Shown: positions 1 to 10,300 of the stretch, one piece after another
Position numbering within the stretch: the first letter of the stretch is position 1
Layout: every line of letters starts with the position of its first letter
From: Desulfobacteraceae bacterium Eth-SRB1
Lineage (GTDB): Bacteria > Desulfobacterota > Desulfobacteria > Desulfobacterales > ETH-SRB1
Direction: 5' to 3'
Length of the DNA stretch: 64,000 nt
Assembly: GCA_004193555.1 (NCBI GenBank)
Contig: RPGP01000040.1
Span: forward strand, 687,127 to 751,126
Position numbers and translations under genes: made by a program
Notes under the pieces: model-generated
Told to the model about the DNA's origin: nothing
The model's database searches: none
What the model saw: the letters and a program-made list of their open reading frames with translations, nothing else

Positions 1-3000
1 CTATCGGAGTTGAAGTATTCGGATCAATGTAATCCACGCTTACGTTCGCGCCGGCAATGGCGGTCTCATCCGAATCGCTCACTGTTACCGTAAAGGTATC
101 TACTGGAATGATGTTGAATGGTCCGAAAACCCTCTTGTTTAACCCGTTGTCCTCGGTCAAAGCAGCATCGCTTTCCACAGTAACCCGGACATAGAACTTC
201 TTGACGGCATCCACATCTGCCGGAGTAAAGATTTCAATCGCGGTACCTGAAGCACTCCATGTACCGTAGTCCGCAGGCGCATCAACTTCAGATGTCGCTG
301 TTTCCGAATCCAGGATTTCCCATGTATAATCACCATCGGCCCCGGACAACGTCAAGGTCTGCGGATTAGCGCTGCCGTCCAGTTTAGTCTCGGTAAATGC
401 CTTGCTGTCCGGTGTTAACTTAATCGGTACATTTACCTCAAAGGAATCCGTAAATCCCGCATTATCGGTCACTGTAATCGTGTACACACCGGCAAATGCC
501 CCTGTAGATGGTGCAACAAAAGCGTAGGATGCGCCGGTACCACCAGTTACAGCAACAGGACCGGTCACAGACCAGGTATAAAGTGTGTCGTCACCGCCTT
601 CCACGGTATAGGTAGTCGAGGTTGCACCTGATTCAATAGTCGGGGTTTCTGTTGGTTTGTTCGTAATTTCCACCGTAGCATAGACGGTAACAGTCGCCGT
701 ACCCTCAATATCGTATCCATCCGTCGCTGTAATGGTGGCTGTCTGTGTAGCAGTCACAGCCGCCGCTGTAAATACACCTGTCTCCGCATCAATAGCGCCG
801 GCATCGGCGTTATCGCAAGTCCAGGTATAACCGCCAGCCTTACCACCCGTTGCGGCAAAGGTCTGGGTGCCTGAGGCCTCCAAGCTCTTCGTAGCCGGGG
901 TGACGCTAATCGGATCGACAATCTCAATCTGAGGACTTACTGCATAGAAACCGTTCTCTGTACCAAAAACGCCGTATGTCGCGTCTCTTACCTGAATATT
1001 ACAAGTCCCGACCGCAACCGGAGTTACACCGCCGCCGTCAGCGTCGACAGTAGCCACAGCAGTATCGTTGCTCTGGAACTTATATGTGCCAGTGCCACCG
1101 GTTACGGTAACACCTTTAGTCGTATCACCAATAGCGATACCTGCCTCAGATGTCGGCCAGGTAACGGCAAGAGGATTGTAGATATAAATATCAATTGTAT
1201 CGGTCAAATTGTCAGGATCATTTAAGTCAGTGAGCGTCAGCGTATCCTTCTTAAAGGTTTCGCCTTCGCCAAGACTAATGCTTGCCGGGGCTGTATAATT
1301 AACAGTATCGGCGGTTGTGCTGTCGATTGCACCCACACTTGCCAGGTTCCAACGATAATTTCCGTCGGTGCCACCCACGCCACTGAAGGCTGCCGTAGTC
1401 GGTGTCGAACCGCTGGTCACAAGATGAACACCGGTTCCGTCAACAAAAAGAGCTGCGGGCGAATCCACATTAATTGAAAAGTTGACCAGAGTGAACAAAA
1501 TGTCACCAGAGTTTGTCAACCCTGTAGATTCCGCATGGACGTTAGTATACTGTGGTGGATCAGTGACATCTCCCGTTTTGGTTGTAATCGTTGCCGTGGC
1601 CACACCTTGAGCATTAGTAGTAGGCGAGGCATCATCAATGACTACATAAGTATTGCTGCTTATAATCAGGTTGATAGTAGTGCCCGCATTAGCCACCTGA
1701 TTGTCAAACTCGTCATAAAGCGTTGCAGTCAAAGTTGCACTGCCTTTTTGATCACTTGCCAGAGTCGTCTTAGTAGCGATAAGTCCTACTTTAGAAACAT
1801 TTGCAGCATTAACCGTGATCGCTGACTGAGTACCGGTGATCGTGCCTGTTGTAGCATCCGTAGCGGTTACGGTCTGTTCACCGGCGGTCTTGAGGGTCAC
1901 GCCACTTGCAAAGGTTTTTGTGCCTGAATCGCCGCCAACAAAGGGATAATTACCAGGCAACGTAGCATTGGTATCACCGGATGTGAAGGCAACTGTCCCG
2001 GTATAACCGGTTGCCGTATTCCCAAACTCATCCTTGGCCGTTACTATTACATCACTGGCAACTCCCGCAACCACAGGATCAGTAATGCCTGTTACCGTCA
2101 ATGTACTCGCCGCGGCCGGATTTACCGTAATCGCAGACTGGGTTCCGGTGATCGTGCCTGTTGTCGTATCCGTCGCTGTTACCGTCTGCTCACCTACAGT
2201 CTTTAGAGTAACACCACCGGCAAAGGTCTTGGCGCCGTTGTCACCTGTCAGGAACGTATAGTCCGCGGGAACTACCTTCTGATCATCTGAAGATGTGAAA
2301 GCAACAGTACCGGTATAGCCGGTTGCCACGTTGTTAAACTCATCATAGGCCGTTACCTTCACATCACTGGCGGTACCGGCCGTTATCGGATCAGAAATAT
2401 TCTCTACCAGCAGCGTATTGGCCGCAGCCGGGTTTACCGTAATATCTGTCTGAGACCCCGTGATACCGGCGTTCGCAGTATCTGTTGCCGTTACGGCTTG
2501 CTCCCCGGCCGTCTTTAGGGTGACACCACCGACAAAGGTCTTGGTGCCGTTGTCACCTGCCTGGAAGGTGTAATCAGCATGAAGAACAGGCTGAGGATCT
2601 CCTGGTGCGGTGAAGGCAATTGTTCCCACATAGCCTGTGGCAATGTTATCGTACTGGTCGTAGGCCGTAACTATTACATCACTGGCAACTCCTGCCGTCA
2701 CCGGGTCGGTGATACCGGTTACAGCCAATCGTGTTGCATCACCCTGCGTGTAGGTTACAGCTTCTGTATCAGTTATTGCTGTTCCGCCACCTGCTGCGGA
2801 TATGATCTTGCCCTCTGCCTTGGTTGACCTGATAAAGCCTGTTGCCACACCGGATGCATTGGTCGAACCAATTGAGGTAGGTCCGTTGCCTTCAGTGGCG
2901 CCGTTGATATAATTACCAGATCCGGTTATGGAAAGGGTGACATCAGTATTTGCAACCGGATTGTCATTGGCGTCTTTCAGGGTTACGGTAACAGTGATAC

Positions 3001-3874
3001 CTTCCCCATCACCGACGCCAACCGGTGTGGTCGCCTTGTCAACTTCCACGGTAGAATTCGCTGCGCTTACGACGCCGGCAGTAAAATCAACCGTCGTATT
3101 TCCCGTTGCATCACCGGCAACGCTTGCAGCCGTTACCGTCGCGGTACCCGCTGTTGTGGCGGATTGGAGCGTAAAGGTAATCACACCGCTGGAGGTCTCC
3201 ACCTGAGTACCGGCTGTCCCGGAAGGATCCGCATCGGCAGTTGTAATTGTTCCCAGATTTGTGGCAACCGTGATTTTGGTGCCGTCGGGAACATTATCAC
3301 TCGCGGCATCCTTAATCGCCGCACTGGTTATCGTCGAGGTTGACGTGCCATCTGCTGTTATAGATGCAGGGCTGGGGGTAAGGGTAATTGTACCGGTGGG
3401 AAGACCACTTAATGAGAAAGTAGCATCGGTGGTCTGGGCAGCGGCAATATCATCGACAAAAGCCTGTAAGGCAATGGGTGAATTGGAAGCGGCATCAGCG
3501 TTAACTGTAAAGTTGACTTTAATTAAGACGCCTCCCGATGTAGTCGTAACACCTCCCGAGAAATCCGAACCGCCGATTCTCACATAAGCAACTGGCCCTG
3601 TAGCTTTAACCGAGCCATTGACAAGGGAAAAATTTTCACAGATAGTGTCTGTCTTGTCAACTGACGCATAAGTCAATACATCTCCATTGTAATAGAGGTC
3701 AAACCCCCATGCGTCTAGATTGGTTACTGCCGAATCGATATTAATATTGAGCGTTATTGCATCGTTAGGAGCACCCGTAGCGTTATCTGAACTCACATTA
3801 AGGGCCAAGGCACTGGTCGGTAATAAAAATACAATGACAATCGATATTAGCATCCTAAGGTTTGTACGATTCAC
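1..3874 (-). CDS. Giant exported cohesin-like / Ig-repeat protein (N-terminal 1291 codons, C-terminus off window)
   Basis: I translated the minus strand by hand: it stays open from a GTG at 3874 to the window edge. A GGGAGGAA ribosome site (3881-3888) sits 6 bases upstream. Residues 1-23 are a signal peptide ending at ALA. Residues about 24-155 resemble a cohesin fold (start LNVSSDNATG, with the WGFDLYYNGDVLTY strand and a VLIKVNFTV strand), the module that binds dockerins. Invasin-like (Big_1) Ig domains follow, then three near-identical repeats of about 104 residues (TAGxASDVxVTAYDxxxN), then further Ig/PKD-like segments. It lies 27 bp downstream of the dockerin protein at 3901-7158 and is probably co-transcribed. 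The role is likely a surface scaffold or adhesin. The family is inferred from sequence pattern, and the C-terminus (anchor or more repeats) cannot be seen. Confidence 0.8.
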   Translation of the reverse strand, partial: MNRTNLRMLISIVIVFLLPTSALALNVSSDNATGAPNDAITLNINIDSAVTNLDAWGFDLYYNGDVLTYASVDKTDTICENFSLVNGSVKATGPVAYVRIGGSDFSGGVTTTSGGVLIKVNFTVNADAASNSPIALQAFVDDIAAAQTTDATFSLSGLPTGTITLTPSPASITADGTSTSTITSAAIKDAASDNVPDGTKITVATNLGTITTADADPSGTAGTQVETSSGVITFTLQSATTAGTATVTAASVAGDATGNTTVDFTAGVVSAANSTVEVDKATTPVGVGDGEGITVTVTLKDANDNPVANTDVTLSITGSGNYINGATEGNGPTSIGSTNASGVATGFIRSTKAEGKIISAAGGGTAITDTEAVTYTQGDATRLAVTGITDPVTAGVASDVIVTAYDQYDNIATGYVGTIAFTAPGDPQPVLHADYTFQAGDNGTKTFVGGVTLKTAGEQAVTATDTANAGITGSQTDITVNPAAANTLLVENISDPITAGTASDVKVTAYDEFNNVATGYTGTVAFTSSDDQKVVPADYTFLTGDNGAKTFAGGVTLKTVGEQTVTATDTTTGTITGTQSAITVNPAAASTLTVTGITDPVVAGVASDVIVTAKDEFGNTATGYTGTVAFTSGDTNATLPGNYPFVGGDSGTKTFASGVTLKTAGEQTVTATDATTGTITGTQSAITVNAANVSKVGLIATKTTLASDQKGSATLTATLYDEFDNQVANAGTTINLIISSNTYVVIDDASPTTNAQGVATATITTKTGDVTDPPQYTNVHAESTGLTNSGDILFTLVNFSINVDSPAALFVDGTGVHLVTSGSTPTTAAFSGVGGTDGNYRWNLASVGAIDSTTADTVNYTAPASISLGEGETFKKDTLTLTDLNDPDNLTDTIDIYIYNPLAVTWPTSEAGIAIGDTTKGVTVTGGTGTYKFQSNDTAVATVDADGGGVTPVAVGTCNIQVRDATYGVFGTENGFYAVSPQIEIVDPISVTPATKSLEASGTQTFAATGGKAGGYTWTCDNADAGAIDAETGVFTAAAVTATQTATITATDGYDIEGTATVTVYATVEITNKPTETPTIESGATSTTYTVEGGDDTLYTWSVTGPVAVTGGTGASYAFVAPSTGAFAGVYTITVTDNAGFTDSFEVNVPIKLTPDSKAFTETKLDGSANPQTLTLSGADGDYTWEILDSETATSEVDAPADYGTWSASGTAIEIFTPADVDAVKKFYVRVTVESDAALTEDNGLNKRVFGPFNIIPVDTFTVTVSDSDETAIAGANVSVDYIDPNTSTPI
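1799..2745 (-). repeat. Three tandem ~312-bp coding repeats in the left-edge giant protein
   Basis: Three consecutive units (about 2425-2745, 2113-2424, 1799-2112) encode near-identical Ig-like domains. Each has TAGxASDV, then ATGYxGTxAFT, then KTFxxGVTLKT, and ends with xSxITVN. The high similarity at the DNA level indicates recent duplication and makes the region prone to recombination and to assembly collapse. Confidence 0.85.
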
Positions 3875-3900
3875 TTTTTATTCCTCCCTAACCCAAAAAA

Positions 3901-6900
3901 TTATTGTGAAAGATATTCATTAAAAATATCAACTGCATCTTGAGGCGTAACATTATTATCTCCATTGAAATCGGCCCTAAATCTCTGTTCCGCTGACAAA
4001 CTTTCCCATCCAACCAGATACAGGTTAAAAGCATCTACGGCATCCTGAGGGGTAATACTGCCATCACCACTTACATCCCCCTTGACCCCTGTTACATACT
4101 CCGCTGATTTATGATCCCCATCAAGGGTGTTGCCGGCGACATCGGTAATCGTTGTGGACACCACCACGGTGTAGGTCTGGCCTGCCGTCATCTCGGTCGT
4201 CGTCAGGCGGTAGGTATTGCTACCATGGTCGGCCGCCGCCGAGATGGTTAATCCGGAAATGGAATATTTAGAGGTGGTCGTGCCACCGATTATCGCCTCG
4301 CTGAATATCACGTCCACATGTGTTGTGTCAACGTAGGACGCGGAGCTGACCTGCGGGGCTGTGCTGTCATAAGTCCAGTTGAACTGGTCAGAGGCAGTGT
4401 TGCCGTTGCCCGCTGCGTCAGTAAACGCATCTGCTGCTACATCAATGGTGCAGGCACCATCTGAGGTTGGTGTAAACGTGGCGGTGTAAGTTGTGCCGGT
4501 ACCGGAAAAACTGCTCAGTGAGCCATTTGTCACCGTGATATCGGTCACAGCAAAATTGGTTGTCGCCTCGCTTGATGTAAAAGTAAGCGAGAGAGTAGCA
4601 TTGTTGGATGTAGAGCCGTCAGACACCTCTGAAGCTCCGATGGTCATGGTGGGGGCTGTGGTATCTATGGTGAATGTATTATTTGTCGCGGCTTCATTTG
4701 AATTGCTTGCCGAATCACCGCCATTTGAGATGGTAACTGTGGCCAAGCCATCGATATAGGTGCCGCCCGTAGCGGCAACGATAGTGTATGGATATGTCCA
4801 GACTCTTCCTGAATCTGCTGCCGTCATATCGGTTGCAGATATATCGGTGTCTCCCTGTTGAGTTAGGGCAATCTGCGGCGTTGATACCGGGGTTTCGCTG
4901 AAAGTTGCCGTAATGGTCAGACCGCCTGCCTTGAACGGACTGGTTGTATTGGATCCCTGGGTGTATGTCAGAGCTACCGTGGGTGGCGTGGTATCTATCG
5001 TGAATGTTCCGCCGCTACCGATGGAGATACCGGCATCTGCAGATGTTTTTAAAGTAACCGTCGCTGTTCCATCCTTATAGGCGGTGCCATCCTTGGTCGT
5101 GACGGTATAATCGTAAGTCCAGCTCGTACCTGAACCTGTCATATTTTCATCTGTTTTATCGGTGGTTCCCTGCTGGTTTATTGAAATCTTCGGGGCACTT
5201 TCCTGCGAGGCGCTCAAAGCGGCAGTGATTGTAAGAACGCCAGCCTTGAATGGGCTGGACGTATTAGACCCCTGGGCGTATGTAATTGTGGCGCTCAAAG
5301 ATTCTGTATCTATCGTAAATGTGGAGCCACTTGTGATGCTGATTGCGGTTCCGGTAGAGCTCTTAATTGTTACAGTGGCCACTCCATCATCGTATCCCTC
5401 TTCTGTGGCCGCATGAACCGTATAGGGATAAATCCAGATTTTGTCATCGTCCGATGGTGTCATATCGGCTTCAGCAATATCCGTGGTTCCAGACTGATTA
5501 ATGGAAATCGTAGGGGCCGCCGACTGAGATTGTGTGAAGGTCGCGGTAATCGTCAAGCTCCCCGCCGGGACATGATCCGTATCCGAAGCGCTGTAGGTCA
5601 GCCCTGCGGTTGTCGTCGCCGAGTTTACCGTAAATCCGTCTGAGAGCGTTCCGGGATCGGTCCCAACATTGTTCACATTCACATCATAGGTATTTGGAGT
5701 AATGCTTGCAGGAACAACACAGGTCAACTTTGTTGACGGGGTGTCCCCATCAAGAGTTACTCCGGTACACGAAGTAGTCCCAATTTTTACCGTCGCGCCG
5801 GATCGAAATTTTGTCCCCTCAATTGTCACAGATTGTGTGCCGTCATTGGTCATGCTTGCGGGTGAGATACTTGCAACTGTGGGAACAGGGTAACTGACCG
5901 TAAATGCCTCAGGTTCAATGTCATATTGAGAATCAGGATTGGTTACCTTGACGTCATAGAGGCCTGTAACCTTATCTGCGGGAACAACAGCGGATATTTC
6001 AGTCGCACTCTTCACGTTTACGCTGGTGCATGAAATAGCATCTTTTCCTGATACCTCAAGGGTTACCAGGGTTGTGCCTGTTGTCTGGAAGTTTGCGCCT
6101 GCAATGGTGATTGTTGTAGTACTGTCATTCGTTCCGGATGAGGGAGAAACCGATGTAATAGCAGGCGCCGGAAGCTTTATCTGGAACCCTCCGGCTGTTG
6201 CCAGGAAAGTCCCGGACTGGCTGTCCGTGTTTGTCACTACCACATTATAGGTGTCAACCGTCTTCCCTGCCGGAACGGTAGCCGTAATGGATGTTTTTGA
6301 AGAAACGGCCACACTCGTTAAATCGATATTCGAGTTGACACCATCAGGGTCTCTCAACTGGACGGAGGCCCCGGTGAGAAAGCCGGTTCCCGTTATTATT
6401 ACGGATTTATCCGTTGCATTACTGGCTGAAGTTGGCGATATGGCGGTCACCGTGGGAGCGGGGTTTTTCACTGTGAAACCATCCGCCAGAGGTTCGCTGG
6501 TACCCCAGTCCGTGGTAACCGTGACATTATATGATCCGGCTGCCTTGTCCTTAATGGCATAGGTTGCGGTAAGGCTGGTAGAACTGACTACCGAGATATT
6601 GCTCAGCGCGGTTGTTCCGATCTTTGCCGATATGCTGTCAAATGCAGTCCCATCCAGTTTTTTAAAGTTGGTACCCGTGATGGTTACGGGAACAGTATCG
6701 CTGCTGTTCAGACCGTTGTCCGGTTCAATCTTTGTTACTGTCGGGGCGGGGGTTGTATCAATGATGATAGGGCCGAAATGCTCGGTGGTTGTCCAGTTGG
6801 CGCCGTCATCCACAGCCCGCATATGAAGATACCATGTACCATCTGCCAGGGTACGTGTCACGGCAAGGGCGCTGACAACACCCGAATAATCCTCATTTCG

Positions 6901-7158
6901 GGTCTTTGAGGCGCTTATCTCCGTATTGCTCGTATTATCCCATACATAAACATAAGAATCAGCCGCTGTCCCTTCAGTCGGCGTCATGGCAGACCAGCTT
7001 ACTGTAACCGAGGTGTTCGTAGAGGATGTAGACACCTCGTGGGTTGAAGAGCTGAAGTTTGGTGTCCAGGATATCGCGAAGGCATTTCCTGATCCCAGGA
7101 AAACTGCCAGAGAAATCAGGATGCTCATCAAAATCGATTTTTTAACGGCACTAAGCAT
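3901..7158 (-). CDS. Exported IPT/TIG and Ig-repeat protein with C-terminal type I dockerin
   Basis: The protein has 1085 residues. The start ATG at 7158 follows an AAAGGGG ribosome site. Residues 1-28 are a signal peptide (ends GNAFA). An FN3-like domain follows, then four IPT/TIG domains (each beginning APTVTxIxP or similar and containing TITGTNF-type strands). Next come four Ig-like repeats carrying SPFKAGxLTITA and xQQGTTD motifs, then Big-type domains. The last 60 residues are a classic dockerin: two calcium-loop/F-hand repeats, [17 protein letters not shown] and [17 protein letters not shown]. Dockerins bind cohesins, and cohesin-like domains occur in the genes on both sides. No catalytic domain is visible, so it is probably a structural or adhesive surface protein that docks onto a cohesin partner. 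It probably belongs to an operon running from 19295 leftward. Confidence 0.88.
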   Translation of the reverse strand: MLSAVKKSILMSILISLAVFLGSGNAFAISWTPNFSSSTHEVSTSSTNTSVTVSWSAMTPTEGTAADSYVYVWDNTSNTEISASKTRNEDYSGVVSALAVTRTLADGTWYLHMRAVDDGANWTTTEHFGPIIIDTTPAPTVTKIEPDNGLNSSDTVPVTITGTNFKKLDGTAFDSISAKIGTTALSNISVVSSTSLTATYAIKDKAAGSYNVTVTTDWGTSEPLADGFTVKNPAPTVTAISPTSASNATDKSVIITGTGFLTGASVQLRDPDGVNSNIDLTSVAVSSKTSITATVPAGKTVDTYNVVVTNTDSQSGTFLATAGGFQIKLPAPAITSVSPSSGTNDSTTTITIAGANFQTTGTTLVTLEVSGKDAISCTSVNVKSATEISAVVPADKVTGLYDVKVTNPDSQYDIEPEAFTVSYPVPTVASISPASMTNDGTQSVTIEGTKFRSGATVKIGTTSCTGVTLDGDTPSTKLTCVVPASITPNTYDVNVNNVGTDPGTLSDGFTVNSATTTAGLTYSASDTDHVPAGSLTITATFTQSQSAAPTISINQSGTTDIAEADMTPSDDDKIWIYPYTVHAATEEGYDDGVATVTIKSSTGTAISITSGSTFTIDTESLSATITYAQGSNTSSPFKAGVLTITAALSASQESAPKISINQQGTTDKTDENMTGSGTSWTYDYTVTTKDGTAYKDGTATVTLKTSADAGISIGSGGTFTIDTTPPTVALTYTQGSNTTSPFKAGGLTITATFSETPVSTPQIALTQQGDTDISATDMTAADSGRVWTYPYTIVAATGGTYIDGLATVTISNGGDSASNSNEAATNNTFTIDTTAPTMTIGASEVSDGSTSNNATLSLTFTSSEATTNFAVTDITVTNGSLSSFSGTGTTYTATFTPTSDGACTIDVAADAFTDAAGNGNTASDQFNWTYDSTAPQVSSASYVDTTHVDVIFSEAIIGGTTTSKYSISGLTISAAADHGSNTYRLTTTEMTAGQTYTVVVSTTITDVAGNTLDGDHKSAEYVTGVKGDVSGDGSITPQDAVDAFNLYLVGWESLSAEQRFRADFNGDNNVTPQDAVDIFNEYLSQ

Positions 7159-7189
7159 AATTAACCCCTTTCCGACTGAGACTTTTCTT

Positions 7190-7277
7190 TCCGGGTTCCC
7201 GGTCTCCGCCCACTCGTGGGCAGACTTTGCGGGAATCCAGTAAATTCAATTGGACTCCTCCCGGAGTGACGACTTTT
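7190..7277. repeat. Dispersed repeat copy (CCGGAGTGACGACTTTT family)
   Basis: The segment reads like the 37068-37168 and 63700-63830 repeats: it contains GGGAATCCAGTAA and ends GGACTCCTCCCGGAGTGACGAC. It lies between the 2682-residue protein gene and the dockerin gene at 3901. It is non-coding. Confidence 0.6.
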
Positions 7278-7279
7278 AT

Positions 7280-7310
7280 GGAAACAGGGCGGTTACCCCG
7301 CCCTGTTTCC
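7280..7310 (-). terminator. Perfect 13-bp hairpin after the 17-repeat protein gene
   Basis: GGAAACAGGGCGG (7280-7292), loop TTACC, then the exact complement CCGCCCTGTTTCC (7298-7310). It starts 14 bases past the stop of the gene at 7325. There is no strong U-tract on either strand, so it may be a partial terminator or a 3'-end stabiliser between two cotranscribed genes rather than a full terminator. Confidence 0.55.
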
Positions 7311-7324
7311 CATTACTGTCTTAC

Positions 7325-10300
7325 CTACTCCGCGACAAGTGAGAAATCTATATTCTCAACATCAGCATCCACATAAGCGATTTGACTTGCGTCGACATAT
7401 GTGGCTGCACCATCATGCCACATATCGGTGTAACCTGCCGCCTTGACCACAATCTTGAAAGATTTATCATTCGGCAGGTTGGTGAGTGTATAAGTTCCGT
7501 CGACAGCACTCGCCGTGGTACTGTTGTGGAAGGTTCCGTCCGAGGTGTCAAAGGCGGCCACTATCACTTCTACATCGTCAATGAACTGGGCATCACTCGC
7601 CTTCGTCACAGTTCCCGAGATCGAAAATCCCGTCTTAATATGAAGATCAACCCCTGCTACGCTGACAGCTCCTACAACCACATCCTTGGAAATAAACCCG
7701 TGGTTACCGGTGGCAGCGCTAACAGTATAAGTCGTATTTGGTTTCAGGCCGGTTATGATGAAGTCACCAATGTTACCGGTGCCGGAGGTCATGGCCCAGT
7801 TGCCCACACCTAAGTCACTGCTCCAGGCGTCAACCCAAACGCCTCCAAGACCTGCGTCGTCATCATTATGAAGGTTCCCGCTGATGGAAACACCAGCGCT
7901 CAGGATAAGATCAACCGTATCGCCGGTGCTGACACCGCTTTGAGAAGCATTCATGTATTCCCAGGACCAAGTTGAAACAACATAATCTGTTCCTGCCAGC
8001 AAACCGTTGATGGTAAAGTTGCCATCGGAATCAGTCTCAGCCCCGCCCCAGGTCCACGTAGTCGGCGACCAGGCATCGACCCAGATATTCGCCTTTCCAA
8101 CTCCACTTAGTTCAACCGTCCCGGTGATACTCAGACCGCTTCCCAGTGTGAGGTTCTTTTCGGTTGCGTTTCCGCTCGCGCTCGAGATATCAATCTCCGT
8201 GGCATTCGCCCAGTCGGTAGTAGAATTATTCGTTGCCCCGTCTTGATAAAAGACATGGACATACTCCTCAGACCAGACATCGAGCTTGTAACCGCCTCCT
8301 GGAATCAAACCGGCGATCTTATAGGTGCCGTCATATTTCACCGGACATCCATTTCCTGACATGGCAGTGTCCGACCAGGCATTTACCCAGACATTATAGT
8401 AGTCCGTGCTGCCTTCCGGAAGGGTTATTGTGCCGGAGATGTAATTTCCAGAACTCAGGTTGAAGTTGATGCCTGTAGCATCTCCTCCGGAAACATCCAC
8501 CCTTGTGGCATCCATCCAGTCGGTCTTGCCGTTGTAGAACTGATGAGCGTAAGTATCGGACCAGATATCCACCACATAGTCACTGGCAGGGGCCAAGCCT
8601 CCAATGGTGTACACACCACTGCTGTTCGTGCTTGCTCCACCCCAGCAGCCAGCCGTCTCGGACCAGGCATTTACCCAAATATCAGCAAGCGGGGTATCCC
8701 CTGTCTTTACCGTCCCGGTGATGGAATTGCCTGAACTAAGAACAAAATCGATATCCACCGCGGACCCTGAAGAAACATCTACCGTATTCGCGGCCCCCCA
8801 GTCGGTCACACCATCGTAGAACATATGGACGTAAGCTTCTGTCCATACATCGACTTTGTAGCTGTCCGATGAGGGAAGCCCCTTGATGACATAATTTCCA
8901 CTGGCATCTGTCTCGGCTCCGTTGCCGCCCGCATCACACCAGGCGTTAACCCAGGCATATTGAATCGGGTCTCCACTAACGTTTCTCACGTTTCCGTAGA
9001 TAGTGCAGCCTTCAGAAAGCTTCATATTGATGCCGGTCGCATTATCTGTTGTGACATCGATCGCGGTTGCCTGCATCCAGTCTCCGGTCGTGTTATTAGG
9101 TAGAGCATCTTTATATAATACATAACCGTATTCCTCTGACCAGACATCCAGCTTGTAATCGCTGAAGGCATCGATGCCCTTTATTATAAAATTGCCGTCC
9201 TGGTCAGTCGGTTCTCCTCTTCCGCACCGGCCGCTATCAGACCAGACATTGACCCAGGCATTTGCAATACCATTATCGTTTGTATCCGTAATCCTTCCGC
9301 TGATCAACTTTCCGGCGGTAAGAGTGAAGTTGATATCGCCAATATTGCCTCCAGCCGTGGAAACGCGATCGGCGTCTTCCCAATTCCTCTTTCCATTGTA
9401 CACCTGGTAGCCAAACTCCTCGGACCAGATATCCACTACAAAGTCAGAGGCATCGGCAAGACCGGTAATTTCATATGTCCCGTCCCCTGCAACCACACTG
9501 CCACCCCAGGATCCTGCCGTATCCGACCAGGCATTTACCCAAAGGTTGCTCAGGTTGCCACCTTCAGGAACCGTCACAGTTCCTGATATGGTTTTGCCGG
9601 CGCTGAGGACGAAGTTTATTCCTTCCGTGTCCCCACTTTCAACAACGATGACTTCGGTTGCCAGCATCCAGTCGGAAACTCCGTTATAGAAGACGTGCTG
9701 GTAATCCGGTGACCATATATCCACCTTGTAATCAGTCGCAGGAACCAGACCTGTGATCTCGTAAGTTCCTACATCCCCGTTCCAGTTGTTAACAGGTGCA
9801 CCCATGCCGCCCGCCGTATCAGACCAGGCATTGACCCAGAGGTCGTTCTTATTGCCGCCTGAAGGAACGGTGACAGTGCCCTTTATGCTGCTCCCCGCAG
9901 AAAGGCTGAAATCGATGCCTTCTTGTGAAGCACCCTTTATATCCACAAGGGTGGCCTGATCCCACATGGTGACGCCATCGTAGAACTGGCTTGCGTAGTC
10001 TTCTACCCAGACATCAACACGGTAATCATCAGCAGGAGCAAGGCCCTTGATGACATAATTGCCGCTGGCATCTGTGGGCTCGCTACGCCCGGTCATCTCG
10101 CTGTCGGACCAGGCATTTACCCAGGCATTCTGGACGGGAGTTACGCCAACCGTAACCGTACCCGATATACTGTAGCCGGAGCCAAGCGTAAAGCTTACTT
10201 CAACGGCCGCAGAGCCAGACGTTTCTGTTGTAACAGTAGCACTCTGGTTGGCATAGTCGGGATGCCAGATATTGACGTTATAGATGGTATTAGCCTTCAG